Shown piece after piece: positions 6,714 through 15,001 of a stretch of DNA of 64,000 bases. The stretch comes from DATKZM01 sp035527975. Its GTDB lineage: Bacteria > Pseudomonadota > Alphaproteobacteria > JAPULJ01. The DNA is taken from assembly GCA_035527975.1 (NCBI GenBank), contig DATKZM010000059.1, positions 1 to 64,000 of the forward strand, given 5' to 3'. How positions within the stretch are numbered: position 1 is the first letter of the stretch; every line of letters starts with the position of its first letter. The position numbers were made by a program, and so were the translations under genes. The notes under the pieces were generated by a model, which did no database searches, was not told the origin of the DNA, and saw only the letters and a program-made list of their open reading frames with translations.

Positions 6714-7283
6714 ATGAGCACAGTTTTGAAAACTGAAGCGTTGAAAACAGAAGTGTTGAAAACGGACCGGCTGACCTTGCGGCCATTCAGCGTCGCGGAT
6801 GCACCCGCGGTGCAGGCGTTGTGCGGCAACTGGAACGTCGCCCGCATGCTTTCCGTGGTGCCCCACCCCTACCCCGACGGTCTCGCCGAAGACTGGACCG
6901 CCGGCCTGGCCGCCGCCCGTGAACGGGGCGACGATCACGTCTATGCCATCGAGCATACGGGCGAAATAGTCGGCGCGGCCGGGATCGAGAAGCGCGGCGA
7001 CGCCCATGAACTGGGCTATTGGATCGCGGAAGGTTGGTGGGGGCATGGCCTGGCGAGCGAGGCCGCGGCGCGGCTGGTCCGTCATGCCTTCGAGGATCTG
7101 AGGTTGAGGCGCCTGACCTCGAGCTATTTCGACGAGAACCCCGCATCCAGCCGCGTGCTCGAGAAATGCGGCTTCCGCGTCACCGGCAGGGACGAGCTCA
7201 AATGCGTCGCCCGCGGCCATCCGGTGCCCGCCACACTGTTGGAGCTGACCGCCGCGGCGTACGATGCCGGGGACCGGCCATGA
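6714..7283 (+). CDS. GNAT-family N-acetyltransferase (RimJ/RimL type)
   Basis: The core starts with the family signature TDRLTLRPFSVADAPAV and contains ELGYWIAEGWWGHGLASEAA, the acetyl-CoA pyrophosphate-binding region. It also has NPASSRVLEKCGF, typical of RimJ/RimL-like ribosomal-protein or amino-acid acetyltransferases. The predicted length is 189 residues. The ATG at 6714 is preferred; a GTG six codons upstream is possible. Just before the core, the N-terminus carries the repeated peptide LKTEALKTEVLKTDRL, coded by three 15-bp units (6726-6770). The stop overlaps the obgE start by 4 bp, a translational coupling often seen in alphaproteobacteria. The acceptor substrate is unknown. Confidence 0.88.
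   Translation: MSTVLKTEALKTEVLKTDRLTLRPFSVADAPAVQALCGNWNVARMLSVVPHPYPDGLAEDWTAGLAAARERGDDHVYAIEHTGEIVGAAGIEKRGDAHELGYWIAEGWWGHGLASEAAARLVRHAFEDLRLRRLTSSYFDENPASSRVLEKCGFRVTGRDELKCVARGHPVPATLLELTAAAYDAGDRP
6726..6770 (+). repeat. 15-bp triplicate at the acetyltransferase N-terminus
   Basis: Three adjacent units beginning TTGAAAAC (6726-6740, 6741-6755, 6756-6770) code for LKTEA, LKTEV and LKTDR. The last unit is the family's TdRLxLRP start, so the other two look like slippage duplications of it. Confidence 0.85.
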
Positions 7284-8320
7284 AATTCCTCGACCAGGCG
7301 AAGATTTACGTGCGCAGCGGCGGCGGCGGCGAGGGCTGCGTGTCGTTCCGCCGGGAGAAATACGTCGAGTTCGGCGGCCCCGATGGCGGCGATGGCGGGC
7401 GCGGCGGCGACGTGATCGCTGAAGCCGTCGACGGCCTCAACACGCTCATCGACTATCGCTACCAGCAGCACTTCAAGGCCCAGCGCGGCACCCACGGCAT
7501 GGGCAAGAACCGCACCGGCGCCGGCGGCAAATCGATTATCCTGAAGGTCCCCGCCGGCACCCAGATCCTCGAGGACGACCAGGAAACCCTGGTTGCCGAT
7601 CTGGTGAAAACCGGCGACCGGGTGGTGCTGGCGCGCGGCGGTAGGGGCGGCAAGGGCAACGCCCGCTTCAAGTCCTCGATCAACCAGGCCCCGCGCCGCT
7701 CCGAGCCCGGCGGGGACAGCGAAGAATACTGGCTCTGGCTGCGCCTCAAGCTCGCCGCCGATGCCGGGCTGGTCGGCCTGCCCAATGCCGGCAAGTCGAC
7801 CTTTCTTGCCGCCGTCTCGCGGGCGCGGCCGAAGATCGCCGACTACCCCTTCACCACCATCCACCCCCAGCTCGGCGTCGTCTATCACGGCGGCGAGGAA
7901 TTCGTGCTGGCCGATATTCCGGGGCTCATCGAGGGCGCCCATGAGGGAAAGGGCGTCGGCGACCGCTTCCTCGGCCATGTCGAGCGCTGCGGCGTTCTGC
8001 TCCATCTGGTCGACGGCACCGAAGAGGACGTCGCCGGCGCCTACCGCACGATCCGGGGCGAGCTTGACGCCTACGGTCATGGTCTTACCGACAAGTCCGA
8101 GCTTGTCGCGCTCAACAAGATCGACGCGCTCACCAAGATAGAGATCGTGGAGAAGGCCGCGGCGCTGGCCGAAGCGGCCGGCGTGGCGGAGCGCGATATC
8201 TTTCCCATTTCCGGCGTCACCGGCGCGGGGGTCGAGCGCGTGCTCGCCGCACTGTTGGAGCGCGTGACCGCCTTCCATGACGCAGCGCGCGAAGCTGAAC
8301 CAGCCGCCTTCGCGCCATGA
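7280..8320 (+). CDS. obgE: GTPase Obg (CgtA)
   Basis: Essential GTPase linked to 50S ribosome assembly and the stringent response. The 346-residue protein has the glycine-rich Obg fold at the N-terminus (MKFLDQAKIYVRSGGGGEG; GGPDGGDGGRGGD), then the G domain with P-loop GLPNAGKST (166-174), switch region YPFTTIHPQLG, DIPGLIEGA and NKID. Length fits alphaproteobacterial Obg. The start at 7280 is fixed by the conserved N-terminus and overlaps the acetyltransferase stop. proB follows after 7 bp, so the two are coupled. Confidence 0.97.
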   Translation: MKFLDQAKIYVRSGGGGEGCVSFRREKYVEFGGPDGGDGGRGGDVIAEAVDGLNTLIDYRYQQHFKAQRGTHGMGKNRTGAGGKSIILKVPAGTQILEDDQETLVADLVKTGDRVVLARGGRGGKGNARFKSSINQAPRRSEPGGDSEEYWLWLRLKLAADAGLVGLPNAGKSTFLAAVSRARPKIADYPFTTIHPQLGVVYHGGEEFVLADIPGLIEGAHEGKGVGDRFLGHVERCGVLLHLVDGTEEDVAGAYRTIRGELDAYGHGLTDKSELVALNKIDALTKIEIVEKAAALAEAAGVAERDIFPISGVTGAGVERVLAALLERVTAFHDAAREAEPAAFAP

Positions 8321-8327
8321 GCCTGAC

Positions 8328-9461
8328 ATGAGCGTGCCATCCCTCGCCGAGGCCCGGCGGATCGTCGTCAAGATCGGCTCCGCGCTTCTGGTCGACGAGA
8401 CCTCCGGCCAGGTCCGCCGCGACTGGCTCGATACGCTGGCCGAGGACCTCGCCGCGCGCCACGGCGCCGGCCAGGACGTGCTCATCGTCTCCTCCGGAGC
8501 AATCGCGGTCGGGCGACGCCATCTGGGGCTGACCGGCCGGGCGCTACGCCTGGAAGAACAGCAAGCTGCCGCCGCCACCGGCCAGATCCGCCTTGCCCAT
8601 GCCTATCAGGAGGCGCTGGCAAAGCACGGCATCACCGTCGCCCAGATCCTGCTCACCCTGGAAGATACCGAGGAACGGCTCCGGCACCTCAACGCCCGCA
8701 GCACCATCGAGAGCCTGCTGAAGCTGCGCGCCATCCCGGTGATCAACGAAAACGACACGGTCGCCACCATCGAGATCCGCTACGGCGACAACGACCGGCT
8801 CGCGGCCCGGGTCGCCCAGATGGCCAGCGCCGACACGCTCATCCTGCTCTCCGATATCGACGGGCTCTATACTGGCGATCCGCGCCAAGATAAGGCTGCC
8901 GAGCACATCCCGGAAGTCACCCGCATCACCCCGGAGATCGAGGCGATGGCGGGCGAGGCGGCGCCGGGATATTCGTCCGGCGGCATGGTCACCAAGCTCG
9001 CCGCCGCCAAGATCGCCTACGGGGCGGGCTGCCGCATGGCGATCGTCGACGGCACGGCGCATCATCCCCTGCGGGCCATCGAGGACGGCGCCCGCTGCAC
9101 CTGGTTCCTGCCCGACCAGGAGCCGCTCGCCGCGCGCAAGCGCTGGATATCGGGCGCCATCAATCCCTCGGGGTCGCTGACCGTCGACGACGGCGCGCTG
9201 GGCGCGCTGAGCCGCGGCAAAAGCCTGCTGCCCGCCGGGGTCACCGCGGTGGAGGGGACCTTCCGGCGCGGCGATGCCGTCGTCGTGCGGGACCGGGGCG
9301 GGCGCGAAATCGCGCGCGGCTTGGTGGCCTACGGCACCGACGACGCGCAGAAGATCATCGGCCGCAAGTCGAGTGAGATCGAAACGCTCCTCGGCTATCG
9401 CGGCCGCGACGAGATGATCCACCGCGACGATCTGGTGATGGGGCACGGCACAGGGGACTAG
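8328..9461 (+). CDS. proB: Glutamate 5-kinase
   Basis: First step of proline synthesis: ATP-dependent phosphorylation of glutamate. The amino-acid kinase domain spans about residues 9-250 (VVKIGSALL, SSGAIAVGRRHLGL, NENDTV, GDNDRLAARVA, LLSDIDGLYTGDPR). A C-terminal PUA domain follows (SLTVDDGALGAL...GDAVVVRDRGGREIARGLV), as in full-length bacterial ProB. Length is 377 residues. It is coupled to obgE. Its partner proA lies 1.1 kb downstream, separated by tam on the opposite strand. Confidence 0.96.
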   Translation: MSVPSLAEARRIVVKIGSALLVDETSGQVRRDWLDTLAEDLAARHGAGQDVLIVSSGAIAVGRRHLGLTGRALRLEEQQAAAATGQIRLAHAYQEALAKHGITVAQILLTLEDTEERLRHLNARSTIESLLKLRAIPVINENDTVATIEIRYGDNDRLAARVAQMASADTLILLSDIDGLYTGDPRQDKAAEHIPEVTRITPEIEAMAGEAAPGYSSGGMVTKLAAAKIAYGAGCRMAIVDGTAHHPLRAIEDGARCTWFLPDQEPLAARKRWISGAINPSGSLTVDDGALGALSRGKSLLPAGVTAVEGTFRRGDAVVVRDRGGREIARGLVAYGTDDAQKIIGRKSSEIETLLGYRGRDEMIHRDDLVMGHGTGD

Positions 9462-9732
9462 ATCAAAATCCGGAAAGGTTTTGGCAGACACTCCCCTCCC
9501 CCCTTGAGGGGAGAGGGAGATCGTCGTCAGCGGACGATGCCAACTGAACGGATCATGCTCTAGGCGTCACGGCTCCGCCCCCATCCTTCGACAAGCTCAG
9601 GATGAGGGCTCTTATCGATGCTTCTGTTTCAGTTTGACGGCGTCTGCGGCAAGGCACGCGCCGCACCCTGAGCGTGTCAAACCGCGCGAGGAGGCGTGCG
9701 CCCCGTCCGCAGAGGATCGATTGCCAGGCGCC
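9462..9732. repeat. Intergenic region with REP-like elements
   Basis: Between the convergent proB and tam genes lie a G/C-box palindrome (9491-9519, CCCCTCCCC...TTGA...GGGGAGAGG type) and one half of a REP-like element (9582-9607, containing CCTTCGACAAGCTCAGGATG). The latter word recurs as an inverted pair at 58864-58965. Such elements often sit between convergent genes. Confidence 0.6.
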
Positions 9733-10497
9733 TCACGCCCCCGCCACCGCAACGATAAAGAGCCGCCGGAACGGGAACAGCGTCACCCCGTTTTCGCGTC
9801 TTACATAAGCCTCGCGCACGCGCTCGCCATAGACGCGCAAGAACTCCGCCGCTTCGGCATCGTCGAGCAGCTCCATCACTGGCTGCAGCGCAGTGCTCCT
9901 GATCCAATCGACGACCGGGTTGTCACCTTCGAGCGGCTGAATGTAGGTGGTCTCCCAGATTTCCAGATGCGCGGCGAGCGGCGCCATCAGATCGTAATAG
10001 AATGACGGCTCGGCGACCGGGATCCGGTCCGGCCCCATCCGTTCGCCGAAACCCAGCCCATCGGCGACCTTGCGCACCAGGACATGCGAGGGCTCGCCCC
10101 AGTTGCGCGGCATCTGCACCGCCAGCACGCCGCCCGGCGCCAGGTGGCCGAAGAGGCGCGGAAACAACGCCGCGTGATCGGGCAGCCAATGCAGGGCGGC
10201 GTTCGACATGATGATGTCGAGCTTTGCCTCCGGCTGCCATCCGGCGATGTCCGTTTCGATCCAGTCGATCGCCGGGAAATCGCCGCGCGCCTGCGCCAGC
10301 ATCGCGGGTGAGCTGTCGAGCCCGGCAATCTCCGCATGCGGCCAGCGCGCGCGCAGACGCTCGGTGAGCCGACCGGTGCCGCAGCCGAGATCGATCACCG
10401 CCCGCGCCACTACGTCAGGGATATTGGCGATCAGATCGACCCCCGGCCGCAGCCGCGAGCCCATGAATTGCTCGTAAAGTCCCGGGTCCCATGCCAT
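9733..10497 (-). CDS. tam: Trans-aconitate 2-methyltransferase
   Basis: A class I SAM-dependent methyltransferase of 254 residues. Motif I is VIDLGCGTGRL (34-44), followed by the acidic ribose-binding GLDSSPAML and the motif IV region LDIIMSNAALHWLPDH. The N-terminus MAWDPGLYEQF and the C-terminal PFRRLFIVA match the Tam family, which methylates trans-aconitate and so relieves aconitase inhibition. It is encoded opposite to proB and proA, between them. Confidence 0.88.
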   Translation of the reverse strand: MAWDPGLYEQFMGSRLRPGVDLIANIPDVVARAVIDLGCGTGRLTERLRARWPHAEIAGLDSSPAMLAQARGDFPAIDWIETDIAGWQPEAKLDIIMSNAALHWLPDHAALFPRLFGHLAPGGVLAVQMPRNWGEPSHVLVRKVADGLGFGERMGPDRIPVAEPSFYYDLMAPLAAHLEIWETTYIQPLEGDNPVVDWIRSTALQPVMELLDDAEAAEFLRVYGERVREAYVRRENGVTLFPFRRLFIVAVAGA

Positions 10498-10585
10498 GTC
10501 GCGGAGTATAGGCGATCGGCCGGACGGTTGCCTGCAGAACCGAAATCACGCAGTATGCGCGCCAATTCAACCGGACAGACGACCC

Positions 10586-11878
10586 ATGAACGAAGTCACC
10601 AAACCCGCGGCCGGCAACGACGTGGAGGCGATCCGCGCCCAGATGGAGACGCTCGCCAAGGCGGCGCGCGCCGCCTCAGCCGTCCTCGCCACCGCGACGA
10701 GCGAGGCGAAGAACGCCGCACTCACCGCCGCCGCCGCCGCCATCCGCAGCCGCGCGGGTGAGATCCGGGCGGCCAATGACGAGGACATGGCCAAGGCGCC
10801 CAACGACCTCAAGGCCTCCTTCCGCGACCGTTTGAAGCTCGACGACGGCCGCATCGAAGCCATGGCGAAGGGGCTGGAAGAGGTCGCCGAGCTGCCCGAT
10901 CCGGTCGGCCGCGAGCTGGCCCGCTGGCAGCGCCCCAACGGGCTCGACATCGCCCGCGTCGCCACGCCGCTCGGCGTCATCGGCATCATCTATGAGAGCC
11001 GGCCCAACGTGACCGCCGATGCCGGCGGGCTCTGCCTCAAATCCGGCAACGCCGCGATCCTGCGCGGGGGGTCGGAATCCTTCCAGTCCTCGCGCGCCAT
11101 CGCCGCCTGTTTGCAGGATGGCTTGCGCACGGCCGGCCTGCCCGAGGCCAGCATCCAGATGGTCCCGACCACCGACCGGGCCGCGGTCGGCGCCATGCTG
11201 ACCATGCCCGACACCATCGACATCATCGTGCCGCGCGGCGGCAAGGGCCTGATCGCGCGCGTCCAGCGCGAGAGCCGCGTGCCCGTGATGGCCCATCTCG
11301 ACGGCATCTGCCACGTCTATGTCGACGCGGCCGCCGACGCAGCCATGGCCCGCGACATCGTGGTCAACGCCAAGATGCGGCGCACCGGCATCTGCGGCGC
11401 GGCCGAAACGCTGCTGGTCGACCGCCGCGTGGTTGAGAGCCACCTGCCGGCGATCCTCGAAGCGCTCGATGCGGCGGGCTGCGAGCTGCGCGGTGACAAA
11501 ACAGTACAGGGCCTCGATGCCCGCGTGATCCCCGCCACCGACGCCGACTGGGAGACCGAATATCTCGATGCCATCCTCTCGGTAAAGGTGGTCGACGGCG
11601 TCGAGGGCGCGATCGAGCATATCGAGACCCATGGTTCGCACCACACCGAGGCGATCGTCACGGAGGACGCGGCCACGGCCGAGCGCTTCCTCACCGGCCT
11701 CGATTCGGCGATCCTGCTGTGGAATGCGTCGACGCAATACGCCGATGGCGGCGAGTTCGGCATGGGCGCGGAGATCGGCATCTCCACCGGCAAGCTCCAC
11801 GCCCGCGGCCCCGTCGGCGCCGAACAGCTCACGTCATATAAATACGTCGTGCGCGGCAACGGCCAGACCCGGCCTTAG
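10586..11878 (+). CDS. proA: Glutamate-5-semialdehyde dehydrogenase (gamma-glutamyl phosphate reductase)
   Basis: Second step of proline synthesis: NADPH-dependent reduction of glutamyl phosphate. The 430-residue protein carries PLGVIGIIYESRPNVTADA, KSGNAAILRGG, VPRGGKGLI and the catalytic-cysteine segment RTGICGAAETLL (Cys near residue 270). It ends with GPVGAEQLTSYKYVV. The ATG at 10586 is chosen because sequence upstream reads as leader. A cupin gene follows after 19 bp. Confidence 0.96.
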   Translation: MNEVTKPAAGNDVEAIRAQMETLAKAARAASAVLATATSEAKNAALTAAAAAIRSRAGEIRAANDEDMAKAPNDLKASFRDRLKLDDGRIEAMAKGLEEVAELPDPVGRELARWQRPNGLDIARVATPLGVIGIIYESRPNVTADAGGLCLKSGNAAILRGGSESFQSSRAIAACLQDGLRTAGLPEASIQMVPTTDRAAVGAMLTMPDTIDIIVPRGGKGLIARVQRESRVPVMAHLDGICHVYVDAAADAAMARDIVVNAKMRRTGICGAAETLLVDRRVVESHLPAILEALDAAGCELRGDKTVQGLDARVIPATDADWETEYLDAILSVKVVDGVEGAIEHIETHGSHHTEAIVTEDAATAERFLTGLDSAILLWNASTQYADGGEFGMGAEIGISTGKLHARGPVGAEQLTSYKYVVRGNGQTRP

Positions 11879-11897
11879 GCAAGCAAGGAACCCGCCG

Positions 11898-12239
11898 ATG
11901 GCGCGCGGTCCGGACAGGTTGATCACCGGCGGTCACGGCATCGACTTCGCGCGACTGCCCTGGGAGTCGCCCAATCCGAAGATGCGCCACAAGGCGGTCC
12001 ATCGCGGCAATTTCCGCCTGCGGCTGATCGAGGTCGAGAAAGGCTACGAGGAGCCCAGTTGGTGCGAGCACGGCCACGTCATCTACGTTCTGGAGGGCGA
12101 TGGCCCCATCGATTTCGACGGTACAGAGCAGCCTTTCCGTGAGGGCGACGCGGTGGTCGTGCCGGCAGGCCCGGCGCACCGGCACCGCCTCAGCCCCGGC
12201 GGCGACTTGGTTCGGCTCTTCGTCGTCGACACAGGGTAA
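11898..12239 (+). CDS. Cupin-domain protein
   Basis: A 113-residue single-domain cupin. The region EHGHVIYVLEGDGPIDFDG matches cupin motif 1 with two His residues, and GDAVVVPAGPAHRHRL matches motif 2. These can bind a metal. An AAGGAA ribosome site precedes the ATG at 11898. It follows proA by 19 bp, suggesting co-transcription, but small cupins have many roles and no substrate can be assigned. Confidence 0.8.
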   Translation: MARGPDRLITGGHGIDFARLPWESPNPKMRHKAVHRGNFRLRLIEVEKGYEEPSWCEHGHVIYVLEGDGPIDFDGTEQPFREGDAVVVPAGPAHRHRLSPGGDLVRLFVVDTG

Positions 12240-12258
12240 GCGTCCGCGCGATCTGTCA

Positions 12259-12282
12259 CCCTCTCCCGCTTGTGGGAGAGGG
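12259..12282. repeat. REP-like palindrome
   Basis: The arms CCCTCTCCC (12259-12267) and GGGAGAGGG (12274-12282) are perfectly complementary around GCTTGT. The same element with 13-bp arms lies at 44431-44458. It sits between the convergent cupin and LOG-family genes and may act as a bidirectional terminator. Confidence 0.75.
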
Positions 12283-12306
12283 CAGAAGACAGCGCTGCCG
12301 CATTGA

Positions 12307-13143
12307 TCAAATAAACCCGCCCGGATGCTTCAGAGGCTCACCGGAGAGCTCCGAGGTGATATAGTCGAAGGCATCGTCGACCGAATCTGTGCGGTGAATA
12401 AGCTTCAGATCATCGGGGCCAATGGTGCCAAAGTCCGCCATCGCCTCCAAATCGATGACCGTGTCCCAGAAATCGTTGCCGAACAGCACGATCGGCATGC
12501 GCTTGGTCGTCTTGCCGGTCTGCATCAGCGTCAGCGTCTCGAAGAGCTCGTCGAGCGTGCCGAAGCCGCCGGGCATGATCACCATCGCCTTGGCCATGTA
12601 GAGGAACCAGAACTTGCGCATGAAGAAATAGTGGAACTCGAAGGCCAGACGATGCGTGATGTAGTCGTTGCCCGACTGCTCGAAGGGCAGCGAGATGCCG
12701 AGCCCGATATTGTCGCCCTTGGCCTCCGACGCGCCGCGATTGGCCGCCTCCATGATCCCCGGCCCGCCGCCCGAACAGACCACGAAACGCCGGTCGGGGT
12801 CCTTCAGGCCCTTCGACCATTCGGTGATGCGCCGGGCAAGCTCGCGCGTCGCCTCGTAATACCGCGACATCTGCAGCCGGCGCCGGGCCGCGTCCACGCC
12901 TTCGCCCGCTGCCTCGGCAGCGGTCAGCGCGGCCTTCGCTTCATCCTCGGCGATCAGCCGGGCAGAGCCAAAGAACAACACGGTGTCGCGGATATCGTAG
13001 TGCTCGAACCGCTCCATCGGTTCAAGATATTCTGCCAGGATGCGGAGCGCGCGCGCGTCGGGGCTGGCAAGAAAGTCTTCGTTCCGATAGGCCTTGGGCG
13101 CGCGGTAGGGATGTTTGGTCGTCGTGCTCTTGGATTTCGCCAT
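12307..13143 (-). CDS. LOG-family protein (TIGR00730-type Rossmann fold)
   Basis: The 278-residue protein has FFGSAR (57-62), GGGPGIMEAANRGA (125-138) and PGGFGTLDELFE (191-202). The last two are signatures of the LOG/lysine-decarboxylase-like family, including nucleotide 5'-monophosphate phosphoribohydrolases that release cytokinin-type bases or act in nucleotide turnover. It is longer at the N-terminus than short LOG proteins, as in the large LOG subgroup. It is convergent with the cupin gene. True substrate not shown. Confidence 0.85.
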   Translation of the reverse strand: MAKSKSTTTKHPYRAPKAYRNEDFLASPDARALRILAEYLEPMERFEHYDIRDTVLFFGSARLIAEDEAKAALTAAEAAGEGVDAARRRLQMSRYYEATRELARRITEWSKGLKDPDRRFVVCSGGGPGIMEAANRGASEAKGDNIGLGISLPFEQSGNDYITHRLAFEFHYFFMRKFWFLYMAKAMVIMPGGFGTLDELFETLTLMQTGKTTKRMPIVLFGNDFWDTVIDLEAMADFGTIGPDDLKLIHRTDSVDDAFDYITSELSGEPLKHPGGFI

Positions 13144-13304
13144 GCTGGAGGTCTGCCCGAATGCTGTGAGGGATCGGCGCGCATGCTACTGCCCCGCGGC
13201 CCGCGCGGATACCATGCGCGCGATAATTCAACGCCGTATTTCAATTATGTACTTCAACACCGTGCGGGCTGACCCGCGGGGCATAATGCGCTAGAGGTGA
13301 GTTT

Positions 13305-13979
13305 ATGGTGCGCAGATATCGACCCCGCTCCGTGCTGAACCCGGCGCCTCTTTGGCCGTACGGGTCCGCGCGCGGGCCCAAGGGCGGATTGCGCATCGGG
13401 CTCATGGGCGGATCGTTCAACCCTGCCCATGGCGGTCATCTCAATCTCAGCCTTGCAGCGCTCAAGCGGCTCAGCCTCGACCGTGTCTGGTGGCTGGTGA
13501 GCCCACAGAACCCCCTGAAGCCCGATGACGGCATGGCGCCGTTCGCCGACCGCCTGGCATCGGCCGAGGCTCTGGCGCGTCACCCCCGCATCGACGTGTC
13601 CGATATCGAGGCGCGCCTTGGCACCCGATATACCGCCGATACGCTGGCGGCCCTCGTCGCCCGCTATCCAGCCCATGATTTCGTATGGTTAATGGGCGCC
13701 GACAATTTGATCCAGATCCCCGCCTGGGACCGATGGTCACGGATCTTTCATACGGTTCCCGTTGCGGTTTTCGCCCGGCCTTCCTATTCTTTAAGGGCGT
13801 TGGCCGGTCCGGCCGCGCGGCGCTTCCGGCGCCACCGCCTGCCCGAAGGCAAAGCAGGCCAGCTTGCCGGGTTGCGTCCGCCGGCCTGGGTCTTCTGCCA
13901 CATGCGGCTCGACCCGACATCCGCCAGCGCATTACGGGCCCGCGGGGCGGCTTGGCCGCCGTCTCCCGGGGAGGAGTAA
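13305..13979 (+). CDS. nadD: Nicotinate-nucleotide adenylyltransferase
   Basis: Makes nicotinate adenine dinucleotide from NaMN and ATP in NAD synthesis. The nucleotidyltransferase signature GGSFNPAHGGHL lies at residues 35-46, with LVSPQNPLK and DFVWLMGADNL downstream. The 224-residue length includes about 30 extra N-terminal residues; the ATG at 13305 has a good AGAGGTGAG ribosome site, which supports that start. It leads the conserved nadD-rsfS-rlmH run. Confidence 0.93.
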   Translation: MVRRYRPRSVLNPAPLWPYGSARGPKGGLRIGLMGGSFNPAHGGHLNLSLAALKRLSLDRVWWLVSPQNPLKPDDGMAPFADRLASAEALARHPRIDVSDIEARLGTRYTADTLAALVARYPAHDFVWLMGADNLIQIPAWDRWSRIFHTVPVAVFARPSYSLRALAGPAARRFRRHRLPEGKAGQLAGLRPPAWVFCHMRLDPTSASALRARGAAWPPSPGEE

Positions 13980-13995
13980 ACAAGCCGACGAGGAG

Positions 13996-14385
13996 ATGAC
14001 CATAGCGCGACGAACAAAAACCCCGCCCAGCCCAAAGAAGCTGCTCCAAACGGTGAAAGAGTCACTTGCGGACGACCAGGCGGAGGCGATCGTCGTCATC
14101 GAACTCGACGGGAAATCCAGCATCGCCGACTACATGGTGATCGCCAGCGGCCGCTCGCAACGCCATGTTGCCGCGACCGCCGACCACCTGATCGAGCGCC
14201 TCAAGGCGGCGGGCATGCGCCCGGTTCCGTCCGAGGGGCGCACGCAAGGCGACTGGGTCCTGATCGATGGCGGTGACGTGATCGTTCATCTGTTTCGCCC
14301 AGAAGTGCGGGAATTCTACAATCTGGAAAAGATGTGGGGTCAAACCGCGCCAGAAGCGGCCGGGACCGCTGAGCTCATCGCCTGA
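13996..14385 (+). CDS. rsfS: Ribosome silencing factor RsfS
   Basis: A DUF143/Iojap family protein of 129 residues that binds L14 on the 50S subunit and blocks subunit joining under starvation. The family segments DGKSSIADYMVIASGRSQRH, GDWVLIDGGDVIVHLF and YNLEKMWG are all present. The short spacing after nadD fits the widespread nadD-rsfS operon. The start at 13996 lies close behind GAGGAG. Confidence 0.95.
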   Translation: MTIARRTKTPPSPKKLLQTVKESLADDQAEAIVVIELDGKSSIADYMVIASGRSQRHVAATADHLIERLKAAGMRPVPSEGRTQGDWVLIDGGDVIVHLFRPEVREFYNLEKMWGQTAPEAAGTAELIA

Positions 14386-14454
14386 TTTCGGGTTCGGGCC
14401 GCGGCGGCAGCCCCGTGAGTGCGGACCAGGCGTTTTGAGACTAGGTGGAAGGCT

Positions 14455-14913
14455 ATGCGGATCGTTATAGCGGCGGTGGGCAAGTTCCGCCGCGAGCCCG
14501 AGCGCGAACTCTACGATGCCTTTGTTAAGCGTATTACCTGGCCTGTCGCACTGAAGGAGGTCGAGGAACGCAGCCCCCTGCCGGCACCGAAACGAAAGGC
14601 CAGTGAGGCCAGAAAGCTGCTCGCCGCCGTGCCTGACGGCGCCACGCTGATCGCCCTCGACGAGGCCGGAAACGCGCTCACCAGCGCCGCCTTCGCCAGG
14701 CAGATCGGCCGCTGGCGCGATGACGGGATCGGCGAGCTTGCCTTCGCCATTGGCGGCGCCGATGGGCTGGACGCGTCCGTCCTTGGGCGCGCCCAGCTTA
14801 CCCTTTCGCTGGGCCCCATGACCTGGCCGCATATGATGGTCCGCGCGCTGCTTGCCGAACAGCTCTACCGCGCCCAGTCGATCCTCGCAGGCCACCCCTA
14901 TCATCGGGGATAA
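14455..14913 (+). CDS. rlmH: 23S rRNA pseudouridine(1915) N3-methyltransferase RlmH
   Basis: A SPOUT methyltransferase of 152 residues that acts on 70S ribosomes. Conserved elements are MRIVIAAVGK, the SAM-site loop FAIGGADGLD and the C-terminal knot LSLGPMTWPHMMVRALLAEQ, ending HPYHRG. The start at 14455 follows a GGTGGAAGG ribosome site. It is downstream of rsfS, as in many proteobacteria. Confidence 0.96.
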   Translation: MRIVIAAVGKFRREPERELYDAFVKRITWPVALKEVEERSPLPAPKRKASEARKLLAAVPDGATLIALDEAGNALTSAAFARQIGRWRDDGIGELAFAIGGADGLDASVLGRAQLTLSLGPMTWPHMMVRALLAEQLYRAQSILAGHPYHRG

Positions 14914-15001
14914 TCTTGGTCCCAGTTCTTCGGCATAGTTCTTCGTTGAGTGTGGCCGATCCGGCCTACCGCGGCGCGCATCCTTGGCCTATATACCTTG
15001 C

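Noticed and set aside
9491..9607. Possible CRISPR or repeat array
   Set aside because: The repeats are dispersed palindromes without regular spacers; no cas genes are nearby.
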